DNA of 64,000 bases from Pedosphaera parvula Ellin514 (GTDB lineage Bacteria; Verrucomicrobiota; Verrucomicrobiia; Limisphaerales; Pedosphaeraceae). A program made the translations under genes and the position numbers. This document shows, piece after piece, positions 27,941-37,509 of the stretch (within the stretch, counting starts at the first letter, position 1; each line of letters begins with the position of its first letter). The stretch spans positions 62,001-126,000 of the forward strand of contig NZ_ABOX02000011.1 in assembly GCF_000172555.1 (NCBI RefSeq), written 5' to 3'. Under the pieces are notes generated by a model that searched no databases, was not told the DNA's origin, and saw only the letters and a program-made list of their open reading frames with translations.

Positions 27941-28462
27941 CTATGCGTGACTTCTTTTAAAAAATAATTCGCCAATCTTGCCTGCGCCCATTACTCGACC
28001 TATCTCCTGAAAACCGAAAAACGGTATGAATGCAAAGAACGTTATAAGACACCGCGCAAGCAACTCATCACGGCCAGTATCCATAAACTCTTTCAGTCCT
28101 CCCACCAGCCCATTCCCATGGAGCCACCCTTCTATTGCGTGCTCGATGACACCAAAAACGGCTACAAAAATAGTAAAAACAACTGCCTTGTAGATGGTTG
28201 AATAAATCAGTCTTTTATTCTCGAGCTCCCGCCCCAGGTGCAATGCATTTCCCACCAAAATGACTTTGGCCAAAATCAATGCTTCGACTATGGCGAACCC
28301 GTAATGTAAGTAGCTAATATGGTACTCCATCAGGATCAATCTTCGGTACCAGGCAATGGCACCAAGGAAAAATGCCAGGTATAAGAAAGTGAAACAATAT
28401 TCAGTCATTTCGTTGACGACTTTCTGCTTTCTGCCAATGGTCTTTTTGCCTGGGTCGTTCAT
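27941..28462 (-). CDS. Conserved membrane protein of unknown function
   Basis: 173 residues with four membrane segments (about 22-40, 52-72, 92-112, 137-157) joined by short loops; HLGRELENKRLIYSTIYKAVVF lies between the second and third. I do not recognise the family. The gene starts 15 bp after the stop of the 116-residue membrane protein upstream, so the two are probably one operon. Confidence 0.65.
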   Translation of the reverse strand: MNDPGKKTIGRKQKVVNEMTEYCFTFLYLAFFLGAIAWYRRLILMEYHISYLHYGFAIVEALILAKVILVGNALHLGRELENKRLIYSTIYKAVVFTIFVAVFGVIEHAIEGWLHGNGLVGGLKEFMDTGRDELLARCLITFFAFIPFFGFQEIGRVMGAGKIGELFFKRSHA

Positions 28463-28477
28463 ACATTCACTTGATTT

Positions 28478-28828
28478 TTACACCGCCAATTTAACCGCAT
28501 CTCGATCATCGCTGATGGTCGCAACGATTAAGGTTTGGCCAGGATAGAGCCGTTGAAACACAATGATTTCGTATATAAGGTCAACGATTACCGCTGCGAC
28601 GGACAACTTGGCTGCGTCTTTCCAACTTTCGTGAAGTAATTTGAGTTTCTGGGATGAGTCGGTGGCGATGACCCAACCGTGGGAGGAGTACCCTTCTCGA
28701 GCGTCTTTCAATCCGGCGAGGATCGCAAGGCTGACCGCCACCAAAGGCTGGATGATAAGCCGAAACGCCAATGGTCCACGCACGCAGCCAAATGGATGGT
28801 CGAAAATTTCCTGAATCACTGCTTCCAT
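28478..28828 (-). CDS. Small membrane protein of unknown function
   Basis: 116 residues. Two membrane segments (about 22-40 and 72-92) bracket a polar loop (KDAREGYSSHGWVIATDSSQ at its start). The C-terminal 25 residues are soluble. First gene of a likely two-gene operon with the 173-residue protein. Family not recognised. Confidence 0.6.
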   Translation of the reverse strand: MEAVIQEIFDHPFGCVRGPLAFRLIIQPLVAVSLAILAGLKDAREGYSSHGWVIATDSSQKLKLLHESWKDAAKLSVAAVIVDLIYEIIVFQRLYPGQTLIVATISDDRDAVKLAV

Positions 28829-29071
28829 AAATCGGCCCTCGCAAAAACTTAATTCATCATTGCAACTTTGTCTTTAAAGCAGCGATACAAATTTATGTGG
28901 CTACCTCCTTGGATGTCCCTTGAACTATTGTGGTTTGCGTAATTTGATAAACGACGAGGAAGGACTTGCGACAACTAAGATGCTGCTGTCTGCCCACCTC
29001 AGTCCGATCCTCGAGATGCGGTGCGCTCAAGGTCGAGGCTCACTCAACTCACGGCCATGCCCGGCCTGGAT

Positions 29072-29614
29072 CTACTGTTGCGTCAGCGGCCTAAATTTGA
29101 ATCTCTGTCCACCAACAGCGGCCTGTCCCATCAGCCCGGTCTTGGGAAGCACGAACACCTCCACTCCATTCTGGAATTTGGCGCTTTTCTCCACTCCTTC
29201 GGCAGCGACGACACCATTGATTGTTGCATCCATTGTGAACTTGCCGGTCTTGAAATCCTCAAGCACCGCCGGGGTTTCGAAAAAGATGACTTCTGAAAAG
29301 ACTTGCCCGCCAACCTGCGCGCCAATGCTCGCTTCGGTTAACGTCACTTCGCCCACTGCCTTGCCCTTCTCAAAGACCAGTCCTTTGCCATGTGCTCCAC
29401 CGATGACCAACCCACCCTTGCCCACGCTTGGAAACACCGCATAGCCTGCCGATGTCTGGAAGAGCGTGCTAATGCCTGGATCCGCCTCCTTGAACCTGGC
29501 GATGGCATTGTTTACCTCTGTTTTGAGATCTGCCTCGTCTGCGGCGCGTGCGGTCAAAGTCACTGCCATCATCACAAAAGCAGCCAATGTTATATTTGCG
29601 AGTTTGTATTTCAT
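29072..29614 (-). CDS. Secreted SYLF-domain (YSC84-like) protein
   Basis: 180 residues from ATG at 29614 (MKYKLANITLAAFVM); a longer frame starts at 29680 but the shorter start gives a clean signal peptide ending in TARA. The SYLF domain follows: AGYAVFPSVGKGGLVIGGAHGKG, then GGQVFSEVIFFETPAVLEDFK. In eukaryotes this domain binds phosphoinositides; the bacterial role, probably at the outer membrane, is not known. Confidence 0.85.
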   Translation of the reverse strand: MKYKLANITLAAFVMMAVTLTARAADEADLKTEVNNAIARFKEADPGISTLFQTSAGYAVFPSVGKGGLVIGGAHGKGLVFEKGKAVGEVTLTEASIGAQVGGQVFSEVIFFETPAVLEDFKTGKFTMDATINGVVAAEGVEKSAKFQNGVEVFVLPKTGLMGQAAVGGQRFKFRPLTQQ

Positions 29615-29757
29615 ATTTAGTTTGCTTGCTGTCGGGTAATTAACTGCCAGTTTGACGATGCGATTAAACCTCGTCACCATTTGGCAGGCGGTTCTTTTGA
29701 ACGATTGAGACTTTTGAATCTTCCTGCATGCGCATCTACTTCCTTGCTTTTAGGTTT

Positions 29758-30150
29758 TTAAGTCAGGCTTTCGCTCCCTTTCCCTTCTTTGGCTTCCCAA
29801 GGCCAGCGGCCTTCGATTTCAACTACAAGCGACCAGCTTAAAAATGTTCGAATCAAAACCAGCAAACCCAATGTCAAAACATTATTCATCGTTAGTTCCA
29901 AGGCTACAGTCTTCACCAAATCGCTGGCCACCAACAAATCCAATCCCAATAGCAAAGGCTTTCCTAACTGGTGCTTGTAGGCCTCGTAGGCACCGGGTCT
30001 GCCGATTTGAAGGACGTAACGCACAGTGCCGCGCGAACAGGTAACCACGATTATAGCGGTCACAATTACCATTACCGCCAGAATCTCGATTCCCATGGCG
30101 GTACATTCAATTACCACCCGGATGAATTCGACGATTTCGTGACCTGCCAT
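29758..30150 (-). CDS. DUF1622 membrane protein
   Basis: 130 residues with three membrane segments. It matches DUF1622 by the HEIVEFIRVVIECTAMGIEIL start and GLDLLVASDLVKTVALE in the second half. Role unknown in the family. The remnant at 35262-35450 is a decayed paralogue. Confidence 0.8.
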   Translation of the reverse strand: MAGHEIVEFIRVVIECTAMGIEILAVMVIVTAIIVVTCSRGTVRYVLQIGRPGAYEAYKHQLGKPLLLGLDLLVASDLVKTVALELTMNNVLTLGLLVLIRTFLSWSLVVEIEGRWPWEAKEGKGSESLT

Positions 30151-30618
30151 GTGATTTGCTCCTCTTTCTCGGTTGCAATGGCCCGCCCTGGATGGAGGCG
30201 GGATACCGGATGTTCATTATTTCTGTCTTACACGCTTCCTCTTGGATTGTAACCCCATGTTCGAGATTGCCCGGCCTGTCACCACAACCTGCCCGGCCCG
30301 TCAAAATTCAAAAAGAACGTCCGGATTACAGTATTTCCCAATCTCCCTTGTCATTTACACTAATCCTGTTGGACTCGCTGTCAAACAGCAGGATCGTTTA
30401 TGCTTCATATGCCCCACGCATGGTTGAACTTCCATGAATTCAAGTCGCCCGCGGGAACTTCGAATCACGGCTTTCATCATTCAACGGGTTCAGAAGATCA
30501 ATTAGCGCCTCTTGGCTCACCCTAAGCAACCCGTTCTTCGCCTTTGTTCCAGCCACCACCTTGCACTTATCGCACACGCCTGCCCGAAGTAACCACAATC
30601 ATCTTCCCACGCCGAATC
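30151..30618. other. Gene-free stretch, 468 bp
   Basis: No frame here resembles a protein, and I see no repeat or clear terminator. It separates the DUF1622 gene from the glycosidase and would hold the DUF1622 promoter. Confidence 0.5.
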
Positions 30619-33387
30619 TCAAGTTAGGGTGAGAGCGGCTGGTTCCTCCCTTTGAATGGATTCTTTCGATTTTCTGTACTGCACTCCCTTCTCCTTGCCT
30701 CCTTCAAGGACTGACTTCGCGTCCAGGTGTCCATACATCTGAATCAATCCCGCGATCAAACCCGTCCACCCCGTTTGATGGCTTGCGCCGAGACCTGCGC
30801 CATTATCGCCATGAAAGTATTCGTGGAACAGAATGTTGTCGCGCCAATACGGATCAGTTTGGAATTTTTCAATGCCGCCATACACCGGCCGCCGGCCCTG
30901 CTCATCGCGCAGGAAATTACTGGTCAGACGGTTGGCCAGTTCCCGGCTGACTTCAAACAAATTCATCCGCCTGCCAGAGCCGGTCGGGCATTCCACCTTA
31001 AAATTGTCTCCGTAATACATATAGTATTGCAGCAGCGCGCGGATAAGCAGCGCGTTAACCGGCAACCAAACCGGCCCGCGCCAGTTGGAGTTGCCGCCGA
31101 ACATGCCGCTGTTGGATTCCGCTGGCAGATAATCCACGCGGTACTCCTGGCCGTGGACCCAGAAGGAATAGGGATGTTCGGCGTGATAACGCGAGAGTGC
31201 CCGTATGCCGTGCGGCCCCAGGAATTCATTTTCATCCAGCATGCGCGTCAGAATACGCCGCAGCCGATCCTCATTGACAATGGCCAGTATGCCGCGTTTA
31301 GCTACTCCAAAATAACCTGGTCCGGTTGCGTGGATACTGGCCGCCAGTTCTGGCATCCTGGCAAGGCGCTGGTAAATATGCTCCACCAGCCCCGGTACCT
31401 GCTCTCGTTGATACTGCTCCACGACGGTCGTCGCGCAAAGCGGAAGCAACCCGACCATTGAACGCACCTTGAGCCTGGTGGATTGACCATCAGGCAGCCT
31501 GAGCAGGTCATAGTAAAAACCGTCCTCCTCATCCCACAGCCCGTCCTCACCTGTCCGGTTCAACGCTGCGCCAATCCAAAGGAAGTGTTCAGCAAATTTA
31601 AACGCCAGTTCTTCGTAGGCGGAATCGTGAGTGGCCAATTCGACGCCAATCTCCAGCATATTTTGACAAAACAGCGCCATCCAGGCTGTGCCGTCGGCCT
31701 GCTCGAGGTGACCACCCGTTGGCAATGGAGCTGAGCGATCGAACACGCCGATATTGTCGAGGCCGAGAAAGCCTCCTTCAAAGACGTTCTTGCCGAAACG
31801 ATCCTTCCGGTTCACCCACCAGGTAAAGTTCAGCGTCAGTTTGTTGAACAAACGTTTGAGAAACTCCACATCGCCCTGTCCGCGCGCTTGCTTCTCCGAA
31901 TTGTATAAAAACAGCGTGGCCCAGGCGTGCACGGGCGGATTGACATCACCAAAATTCCACTCATAAGCCGGAACCTGACCGCTCGGGTGTAAATAAACTT
32001 CCCGGAGCACGAGGCTAAGTTGTGTCTTGGAGAAATCCAGATCCACTATCGATAACGCCATGGTATGAAACGCCAAATCCCACGCGGCATACCAAGGGTA
32101 TTCCCACTTATCAGGCATGGAGATAATATCGTCATTGATCATGTGGAACCACTCCTTGTTCCTCGTCTCGCGGCTCCGCGATGCCATGGGATCCACTCCA
32201 TGCTCCTTCAGCCACTTTTGTAAATCGAAGAAGTAGTACTGCTTCGACCACAGCATCCCGGCCAGTGCCTGCCGCATTATCCGCGCTGCATCTTCGCTGA
32301 CTGAAGGTGGGGTGATGGAAGCGTAGAATTCATCTGCTTCTTCCCTTCTTGCTGCCAAAACCTCAGTAAAGTGATTCCCCAATGCACCTGCTCCACGCCC
32401 CTTGCCAGGCGATTTCAATGCCTGCCCGGTTAAACGCAAACGGATCACCTGGGTTTCGCCGGGCCGCACGCTTAACTGGTAATGCGCAGCGGCTTTGGTG
32501 CCGGATTTGCCCGGATTCACAGCTTCCTGACGACCATTCACGATATACTCGTTGATCGCATCCTTGACATGCGGTTTGTGGTTTGGTGTGCCTTCAATTC
32601 GCGCAGGGTTTGTTTCATTCTCGGTGAATAAGAGCGGCGGTTCTCCTTCGCAGTACAGAAATCGTTCACCAAGTTCCTTGTGTACGGCGCGCATCACGCT
32701 GAGTCCTTTGCCCGCTTCCGCCTCGTCCAGGAGCGGTTTCGGTTCGCCTGGCCACCAGGACCAGGTGTTGCGAAACCAAAGTGTTGGCAATACATGGAGG
32801 GTGGCTGCATCCGGTCCGCGATTCGCGACACTGATTTGTATCAGGATGTCTTCAGGTCCCTCCTTGGCGTATTCGACGAACACATCGAAATATCGATTCT
32901 CATTGAACACTCCTGTATCCAGCAGTTCATACTCGAATTGCTCACGACTGCGCTCCCGGTTGGTCTTGACGAGATCGAAATAGGGAAAAGCGGCCTGCGG
33001 ATACTTATAGAGATACTTCATGTAGGAATGGGTCGGCGTACTATCCAGGTAGAAATAATATTCCTTAACATCCTCGCCATGGTTTCCTTCGCTGTTGGTC
33101 AGGCCAAAAAGGCGTTCCTTAAGGATTGGGTCATTGCCATTCCAGAGCGCCAGGGCAAAGCAGAGCCTTTGCTTGTCGTCAGAAAAGCCAGCCAAACCGT
33201 CTTCACCCCAATGGTAGGCGCGGGAGCGGGAGTTTTCGTGCGTGAAATAATTCCAGGCATCTCCTGAAGCACTGTAATCTTCGCGCACTGTGCCCCATTG
33301 TCGCTCACTCAGATAAGGCCCCCATTTTCTCCATGGAACATTTTGTTCCCGCGCTTCTTGAAGTCTTGTGTGCTCTGTTGTGTTCAT
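30619..33387 (-). CDS. GH63/MGH1-like glucosidase
   Basis: 922 residues from ATG at 33387 (an upstream ATG at 33402 is possible). No signal peptide. It starts RLQEAREQNVPWRKWGPYLSERQWGTVRED (here spanning about 5-33) and later carries MPDKWEYPWYAAWDLAFH and SNWRGPVWLPVNALL, features of the (alpha/alpha)6-barrel clan of GH63 and mannosylglycerate hydrolases. These enzymes release glucose from alpha-linked oligosaccharides or from glucosylated compatible solutes. It sits beside the DUF2252 gene and 6 kb from a GH13 enzyme, which suggests intracellular alpha-glucan or solute turnover. Confidence 0.8.
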   Translation of the reverse strand: MNTTEHTRLQEAREQNVPWRKWGPYLSERQWGTVREDYSASGDAWNYFTHENSRSRAYHWGEDGLAGFSDDKQRLCFALALWNGNDPILKERLFGLTNSEGNHGEDVKEYYFYLDSTPTHSYMKYLYKYPQAAFPYFDLVKTNRERSREQFEYELLDTGVFNENRYFDVFVEYAKEGPEDILIQISVANRGPDAATLHVLPTLWFRNTWSWWPGEPKPLLDEAEAGKGLSVMRAVHKELGERFLYCEGEPPLLFTENETNPARIEGTPNHKPHVKDAINEYIVNGRQEAVNPGKSGTKAAAHYQLSVRPGETQVIRLRLTGQALKSPGKGRGAGALGNHFTEVLAARREEADEFYASITPPSVSEDAARIMRQALAGMLWSKQYYFFDLQKWLKEHGVDPMASRSRETRNKEWFHMINDDIISMPDKWEYPWYAAWDLAFHTMALSIVDLDFSKTQLSLVLREVYLHPSGQVPAYEWNFGDVNPPVHAWATLFLYNSEKQARGQGDVEFLKRLFNKLTLNFTWWVNRKDRFGKNVFEGGFLGLDNIGVFDRSAPLPTGGHLEQADGTAWMALFCQNMLEIGVELATHDSAYEELAFKFAEHFLWIGAALNRTGEDGLWDEEDGFYYDLLRLPDGQSTRLKVRSMVGLLPLCATTVVEQYQREQVPGLVEHIYQRLARMPELAASIHATGPGYFGVAKRGILAIVNEDRLRRILTRMLDENEFLGPHGIRALSRYHAEHPYSFWVHGQEYRVDYLPAESNSGMFGGNSNWRGPVWLPVNALLIRALLQYYMYYGDNFKVECPTGSGRRMNLFEVSRELANRLTSNFLRDEQGRRPVYGGIEKFQTDPYWRDNILFHEYFHGDNGAGLGASHQTGWTGLIAGLIQMYGHLDAKSVLEGGKEKGVQYRKSKESIQREEPAALTLT

Positions 33388-33689
33388 AGGCATGCCAATC
33401 AAATTGACTCACACGTTTGAAGTGTAAGCGTGCTCGCGCAGTGGTGGACGAATAACTCCTGACTGAGCACAATAAGGGCCCGCTCCTTGAAATCCATGGG
33501 GTGTTTACCGCGCTTTTCATCGGCGGAAAACCGTAATTGGAAAGCGTCCGAGTGTGGAAGCGAGGAGCTGCGGCCCAAATGCATTTCCGGTGCAGTTTGC
33601 AACCTTCGCGTCCTCCTTCAATGCCATGGGCACGTGATTCAATTACAGACGGGAACGACCCGGGAAATAACGGTTCGGCTCACAAATGG

Positions 33690-35153
33690 TTATTCCCGTT
33701 CAACCTCAATCTTCAGCCGTCCCTTCTGCACGGCCTTCAGAAGAAGCTTATGATCACGCTCGCATTGATCCGCGTACGCAACCGAGAAGTCCGCGATCGC
33801 CTGGTCAAACTTATCGCTTTTGCCGAGGTAGCCGCTGATTACTGCGGGCTGACCAGAACGCGCATGCGCCAGTGCCAGCGCCCAACCGCATAACTTCGCA
33901 TACTCCAACATCACACCCCGGCCGAATAACTCGACGAGGATCTTGATCTTCATGTCATTGAGTTGGCGGATATAAAAATGCCTGCCTTCCCGCCCTGACG
34001 TCCAGCCAAGGAAAAGGTCACTCGCAGATTGCATTAAGCGGCAGCCATTCACCACCCGCTGGCCATGATTGGAGTAGCGACTCTTCCCGGCAAAACCCTC
34101 AAGCACCGATGGGCCCGCCTCTTTTACCTGGAGAAAAAGTGGATCGTGTTCACTGGCCGTGAGCAGGACGATACCGCACCGGGTGCCAACGCTGCCGACC
34201 CCAACCACTTTGATGGCGAGGTCTTGCAATTCATAACGATCCAGCAACACCCGTCGATCATCTTCAAGCGTGTCACGATACTTCCGGAACGCCGCCTCCA
34301 CGGCCGTGAAAAACGAATTATGATCGCGCTCCCGCCAATGATAAATGAGTGGCGGGTTATCCTTGATCACTGGCAATTGACCAACCACTTCGGTGAGCTT
34401 TGGAAAATCATGCTCCATCACCCCGCGTTTGCGTGCTGTTGCCACTCGTTTCTGAATCCGCTTGCGGGCCTGTTCATCCTTGATCATCGGAATCATCTCC
34501 TCCGCGTCCAGGCTGGAATACCACACCTCCAGCGCCCTCATCTCGCTGAATTCCCTCATGCGGTGCCGGTAGGAGCGGACGCAGGAGAGCACCGCTTCTT
34601 GAGCCGCAGCTTCACTGAAACCATTGCTGCGACACGCCAGCACGAAACTGGCGGCCAGGCGCTTCACGTCCCATTCCCACGGTGCCGGCAACGTTTCATC
34701 CAGATCATTGATATCAAAGATCACTCGTCGCTCCGGCGTGGCGAAAGCGCCAAAGTTCAGCAAATGACAATCGCCGCACGCCTGTACGCGCAAACCCGTC
34801 GAAGGAGTGTGGGCGAGATCGACTGCCATGTTCAACGCTGCGCCGCGATAAAATGTAAACGGCGACTGCAACATGCGACCGTAACGTATCGGTATCAGCT
34901 GGGGAATGCGTCCCTTGCTCGATTCTTTCATCAGAGCAACCGGATCAGGGCGATTTGCCGACACCTTCCAAACCGCGTGGGACTGACGTGGGCACTGGTC
35001 CCGCAATCTCTTCCCTTGCTTATAAAGTTCATTCCGCGATGGATGGGCAACGGACGAGCGTTTCGCAACCAGTGCAGTTCGTCCAGGCACTTTCCAGGAT
35101 AATCTTGGAGATGAAACCCTGTTGTGATGGCGCTTGATCATATTATGCTCCAT
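33690..35153 (-). CDS. DUF2252 family protein
   Basis: 487 residues; ATG at 35141 is an alternative start. The core is diagnostic: RVQACGDCHLLNFGAFATPE, then FDINDLDETLPAPWEWDVKRLAAS, resembling the catalytic loop of kinase-like phosphotransferases. No enzyme activity is established for the family. It is separated from the downstream glucosidase by 287 bp. Confidence 0.85.
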   Translation of the reverse strand: MEHNMIKRHHNRVSSPRLSWKVPGRTALVAKRSSVAHPSRNELYKQGKRLRDQCPRQSHAVWKVSANRPDPVALMKESSKGRIPQLIPIRYGRMLQSPFTFYRGAALNMAVDLAHTPSTGLRVQACGDCHLLNFGAFATPERRVIFDINDLDETLPAPWEWDVKRLAASFVLACRSNGFSEAAAQEAVLSCVRSYRHRMREFSEMRALEVWYSSLDAEEMIPMIKDEQARKRIQKRVATARKRGVMEHDFPKLTEVVGQLPVIKDNPPLIYHWRERDHNSFFTAVEAAFRKYRDTLEDDRRVLLDRYELQDLAIKVVGVGSVGTRCGIVLLTASEHDPLFLQVKEAGPSVLEGFAGKSRYSNHGQRVVNGCRLMQSASDLFLGWTSGREGRHFYIRQLNDMKIKILVELFGRGVMLEYAKLCGWALALAHARSGQPAVISGYLGKSDKFDQAIADFSVAYADQCERDHKLLLKAVQKGRLKIEVERE

Positions 35154-35261
35154 TCTTCACCATTGCAGAAGTCACGAACCCGCGTCCTCCTGGGCATCGT
35201 CCGGCATCCATTCCGACACTGAAGAGCGGTGCGAAACGTCAGGAAAGGTCAAAGTCTGCTT

Positions 35262-35450
35262 CTACATCCAAACTCTACCAACGGCCACGTCTCGAGCTTG
35301 GTCCGCAAGCCTATGGGCATTGCCTCTGGCCCTTGAAGTAGGTGAATACCTCACGCCAGCCACAATTACACCCACCGCGGGGATCGCGATACCCATCACC
35401 ATCCACTCGATCGGCGTTCTGATGCATTCGGCGAATTCGTGCCTTTGCAT
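35262..35450 (-). pseudogene. Decayed DUF1622 gene
   Basis: A 62-residue frame begins MQRHEFAECIRTPIEWMVMG and continues IAIPAVGVIVAG, which lines up with the first 33 residues of the intact DUF1622 protein at 29758-30150. Later ADQARDVAV matches SDLVKTVAL of the intact copy, but about 35-40 residues between the two parts are missing and the C-terminal third is absent. I read it as a paralogue that has lost internal sequence. Confidence 0.65.
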
Positions 35451-35724
35451 GTAATCAAGGTCCTCTGGTTTTCATTAGCCGTTTACAGTGAAGCAAGCGT
35501 GCTTAAACCAAAAGCGCACGGGTACCACCCTGGCTCGTTGAAGTGGGTGATTCTCCCCTACTGTGGTCGCCGCCCCAGTTACTGCTGCGTTGCGGGTTTG
35601 ACCCCATAAGCTTTCTTTTGCCTGGCTCGCGCAAGTGTGTAGTTTTTAAGAATACGGGAGCGGCTGTGAAATCCCAACACCAAAACTCGCGCTGGCCTCA
35701 TGGAAGGGGGCCTATAAAATCCAT

Positions 35725-36138
35725 ATGAAATGTCCTGCTTGCAAAGAGCCCCTGCGCGAAAAAAGCGCGGGAGGCATGACCCTCGATGTCTGTTACGGCG
35801 GCTGTGGTGGAATCTGGTTCGACGCGACTGAACTGGATCGTGTCGATGGCCGCGCTGCCGCTTCGCTGCACACAGTGTGGCAGGACCCGAACAGACAAGT
35901 CGCATCCACTGAACCTCGAATCTGTCCGCGTTGTGTGGACCAGATTCTCGACCGCCGCTGGTTCTCAGAAATGAAGCAGGTGGAGATAGACCAATGTCAA
36001 AAATGTGGCGGCATCTGGCTGGATGCCGGGGAATTTAGTCGCATCCACGAGGAGATTGGTGGCGCCAAGGTGTCCTCACCAGCCTGGGCAACCGCCATGG
36101 CGGAAGCATCCACCCTGGTTATGCAAAAAATATCTTGA
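35725..36138 (+). CDS. TFIIB-type zinc-ribbon protein
   Basis: 137 residues holding two zinc ribbons: CPAC...CYGGCGGIWFDATEL (about 3-38) and CPRC...CQKCGGIWLDAGEF (about 73-112). The CxxCGGIW(F/L)D pattern is that of the bacterial zf-TFIIB family. Function unknown; probably protein or nucleic-acid binding. It is 36 bp ahead of the DUF4239 gene in the same direction, a likely operon. Confidence 0.85.
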   Translation: MKCPACKEPLREKSAGGMTLDVCYGGCGGIWFDATELDRVDGRAAASLHTVWQDPNRQVASTEPRICPRCVDQILDRRWFSEMKQVEIDQCQKCGGIWLDAGEFSRIHEEIGGAKVSSPAWATAMAEASTLVMQKIS

Positions 36139-36174
36139 TCGGCGAAGTCACCGGGACAGAGGGTTGCTCTCAAA

Positions 36175-36951
36175 ATGCTCTTCGATCTCCCGTCGTACAT
36201 CAGCGGACCGGCGATCATCCTATCGTTGTGCTTCTTCGCGCTCGGAGGATTGTCCCTCGTTCGCCGCCTTGTGCTGCCGCGCCTTCTAATTCAAAATCAC
36301 GATTCCGAGTTCAGCGGTGCCATGTTACAAAGCGTGATGGTGTTCTACGGTCTGGCAGTGGCATTGATTGCAGTGAGTGTCTGGCAGACCTATTCCGATG
36401 TATCGAAAATCAGATCGCAGGAAGCAACCGCCCTGGCAGCGCTTTATCGCGACATGAGTGGCTATCCTGAACCTGTCCGCTCGCAATTCCAGAAGGAATT
36501 GCGCGATTACGTCGATTACACAATCCACAAAGCGTGGCCTTTGCAACAGCATGGCCAGGTTCCTGTCGATGGAGTGGAGATGCTGAACCACCTCCAAACA
36601 ATACTGGTGACATTTGAGCCAGCGACCGAGGGACAGAAGCTGCTACATGGCGAAACGCTTAGAGCTTACAACGGCATGATCCAAGCCCGTCGCCTGCGCC
36701 TTGATGCGGTGGGGACGGCATTGGCTCCAGTAATGTGGGTCGTGATCGTCGTCGGCGCGATGATTGCGTTGAGCGCCTCCTTCTTTTTCAAAGTGGAGGA
36801 CATACGACTTCACGGGATTCAGGTATTGCTCCTGGCCAGCTTCATTGGGTTGGTCATTTTTATGATCTTCGCCCTGGATCGCCCGTTCAGGGGCGACTTG
36901 GGACTTGGACCTGCCCCCTATCAACTCATTTACGACCACCTGATGAAATAG
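36175..36951 (+). CDS. DUF4239 membrane protein
   Basis: 258 residues. Membrane segments at about 12-30, 50-68, 183-203 and 212-232 enclose a long polar region (KIRSQEATALAALYRDMSGYPEPVR at its start, residues about 80-103 split). The layout and DRPFRGDLGL near the end are DUF4239 hallmarks. Its role is not established. Confidence 0.8.
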   Translation: MLFDLPSYISGPAIILSLCFFALGGLSLVRRLVLPRLLIQNHDSEFSGAMLQSVMVFYGLAVALIAVSVWQTYSDVSKIRSQEATALAALYRDMSGYPEPVRSQFQKELRDYVDYTIHKAWPLQQHGQVPVDGVEMLNHLQTILVTFEPATEGQKLLHGETLRAYNGMIQARRLRLDAVGTALAPVMWVVIVVGAMIALSASFFFKVEDIRLHGIQVLLLASFIGLVIFMIFALDRPFRGDLGLGPAPYQLIYDHLMK

Positions 36952-37002
36952 TGGGCTGCAATAAGTGCGGCGGCTTTTCGCATGTTCCGGTTTGAGGACT
37001 TC

Positions 37003-37401
37003 CTACCATCTGCCCATTGGCCCCCAGGCACCCCAGCTCATCGCCGCATTTTGATTCATCTCAGCCGCTTCCATCTGTTCGTTTGTCATCGACTGCTGTA
37101 GACCAAGCTGCTTGTAACGTTGGTACTCGTTCTCGCTGCCTAAGTAGACAACTCCTGCTTTCTTGTCCGCATAGGCATACATCGTTTTTCCATTTTGGTC
37201 GAACCGCTGGACCTTATAGGGCGGCATGGAGTCATAGATCGCGCGTTGTTGCGCCGTGGTGGGCGTCAACGTGCGAAATCCGGCGGCTGAAAGCAGCGAT
37301 TCCTTGTTGTGCTCCCTCTCACTCGCGCAACCGGAAATGAAAAGTGCAGCGGTGACGGCCAACAAGCCGAGATAAACTGCGAGGTTTTTGCTCTGTTTCA
37401 T
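37003..37401 (-). CDS. Small lipoprotein, copy 1 of a paralogous pair
   Basis: 132 residues. The signal peptide ends in the lipobox FISGC (Cys25). Conserved parts are HNKESLLSAAGFR, MPPYKVQRFD, ADKKAGVVYLG, NEYQRYKQLG and a C-terminal AAEMNQNAA followed by a Trp/Gly-rich end. It is about 65 per cent identical by eye to the protein at 44975-45373. Probably anchored to the outer membrane; family otherwise not recognised. Confidence 0.8.
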   Translation of the reverse strand: MKQSKNLAVYLGLLAVTAALFISGCASEREHNKESLLSAAGFRTLTPTTAQQRAIYDSMPPYKVQRFDQNGKTMYAYADKKAGVVYLGSENEYQRYKQLGLQQSMTNEQMEAAEMNQNAAMSWGAWGPMGRW

Positions 37402-37509
37402 ATGTATTATTGGGGTTGATGTGGAACTGGTGCTTGTGAGTTACAGGAGGTTCAAATCATCCGGCGGTTAAAAGGAGCGGTGCCCCTATCATTGCTGTGT
37501 CTGTAATGT

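Noticed and set aside
34065-35102. A 345-codon plus-strand frame over the DUF2252 gene
   Set aside because: It is the antisense of a recognised family and has no protein-like pattern.
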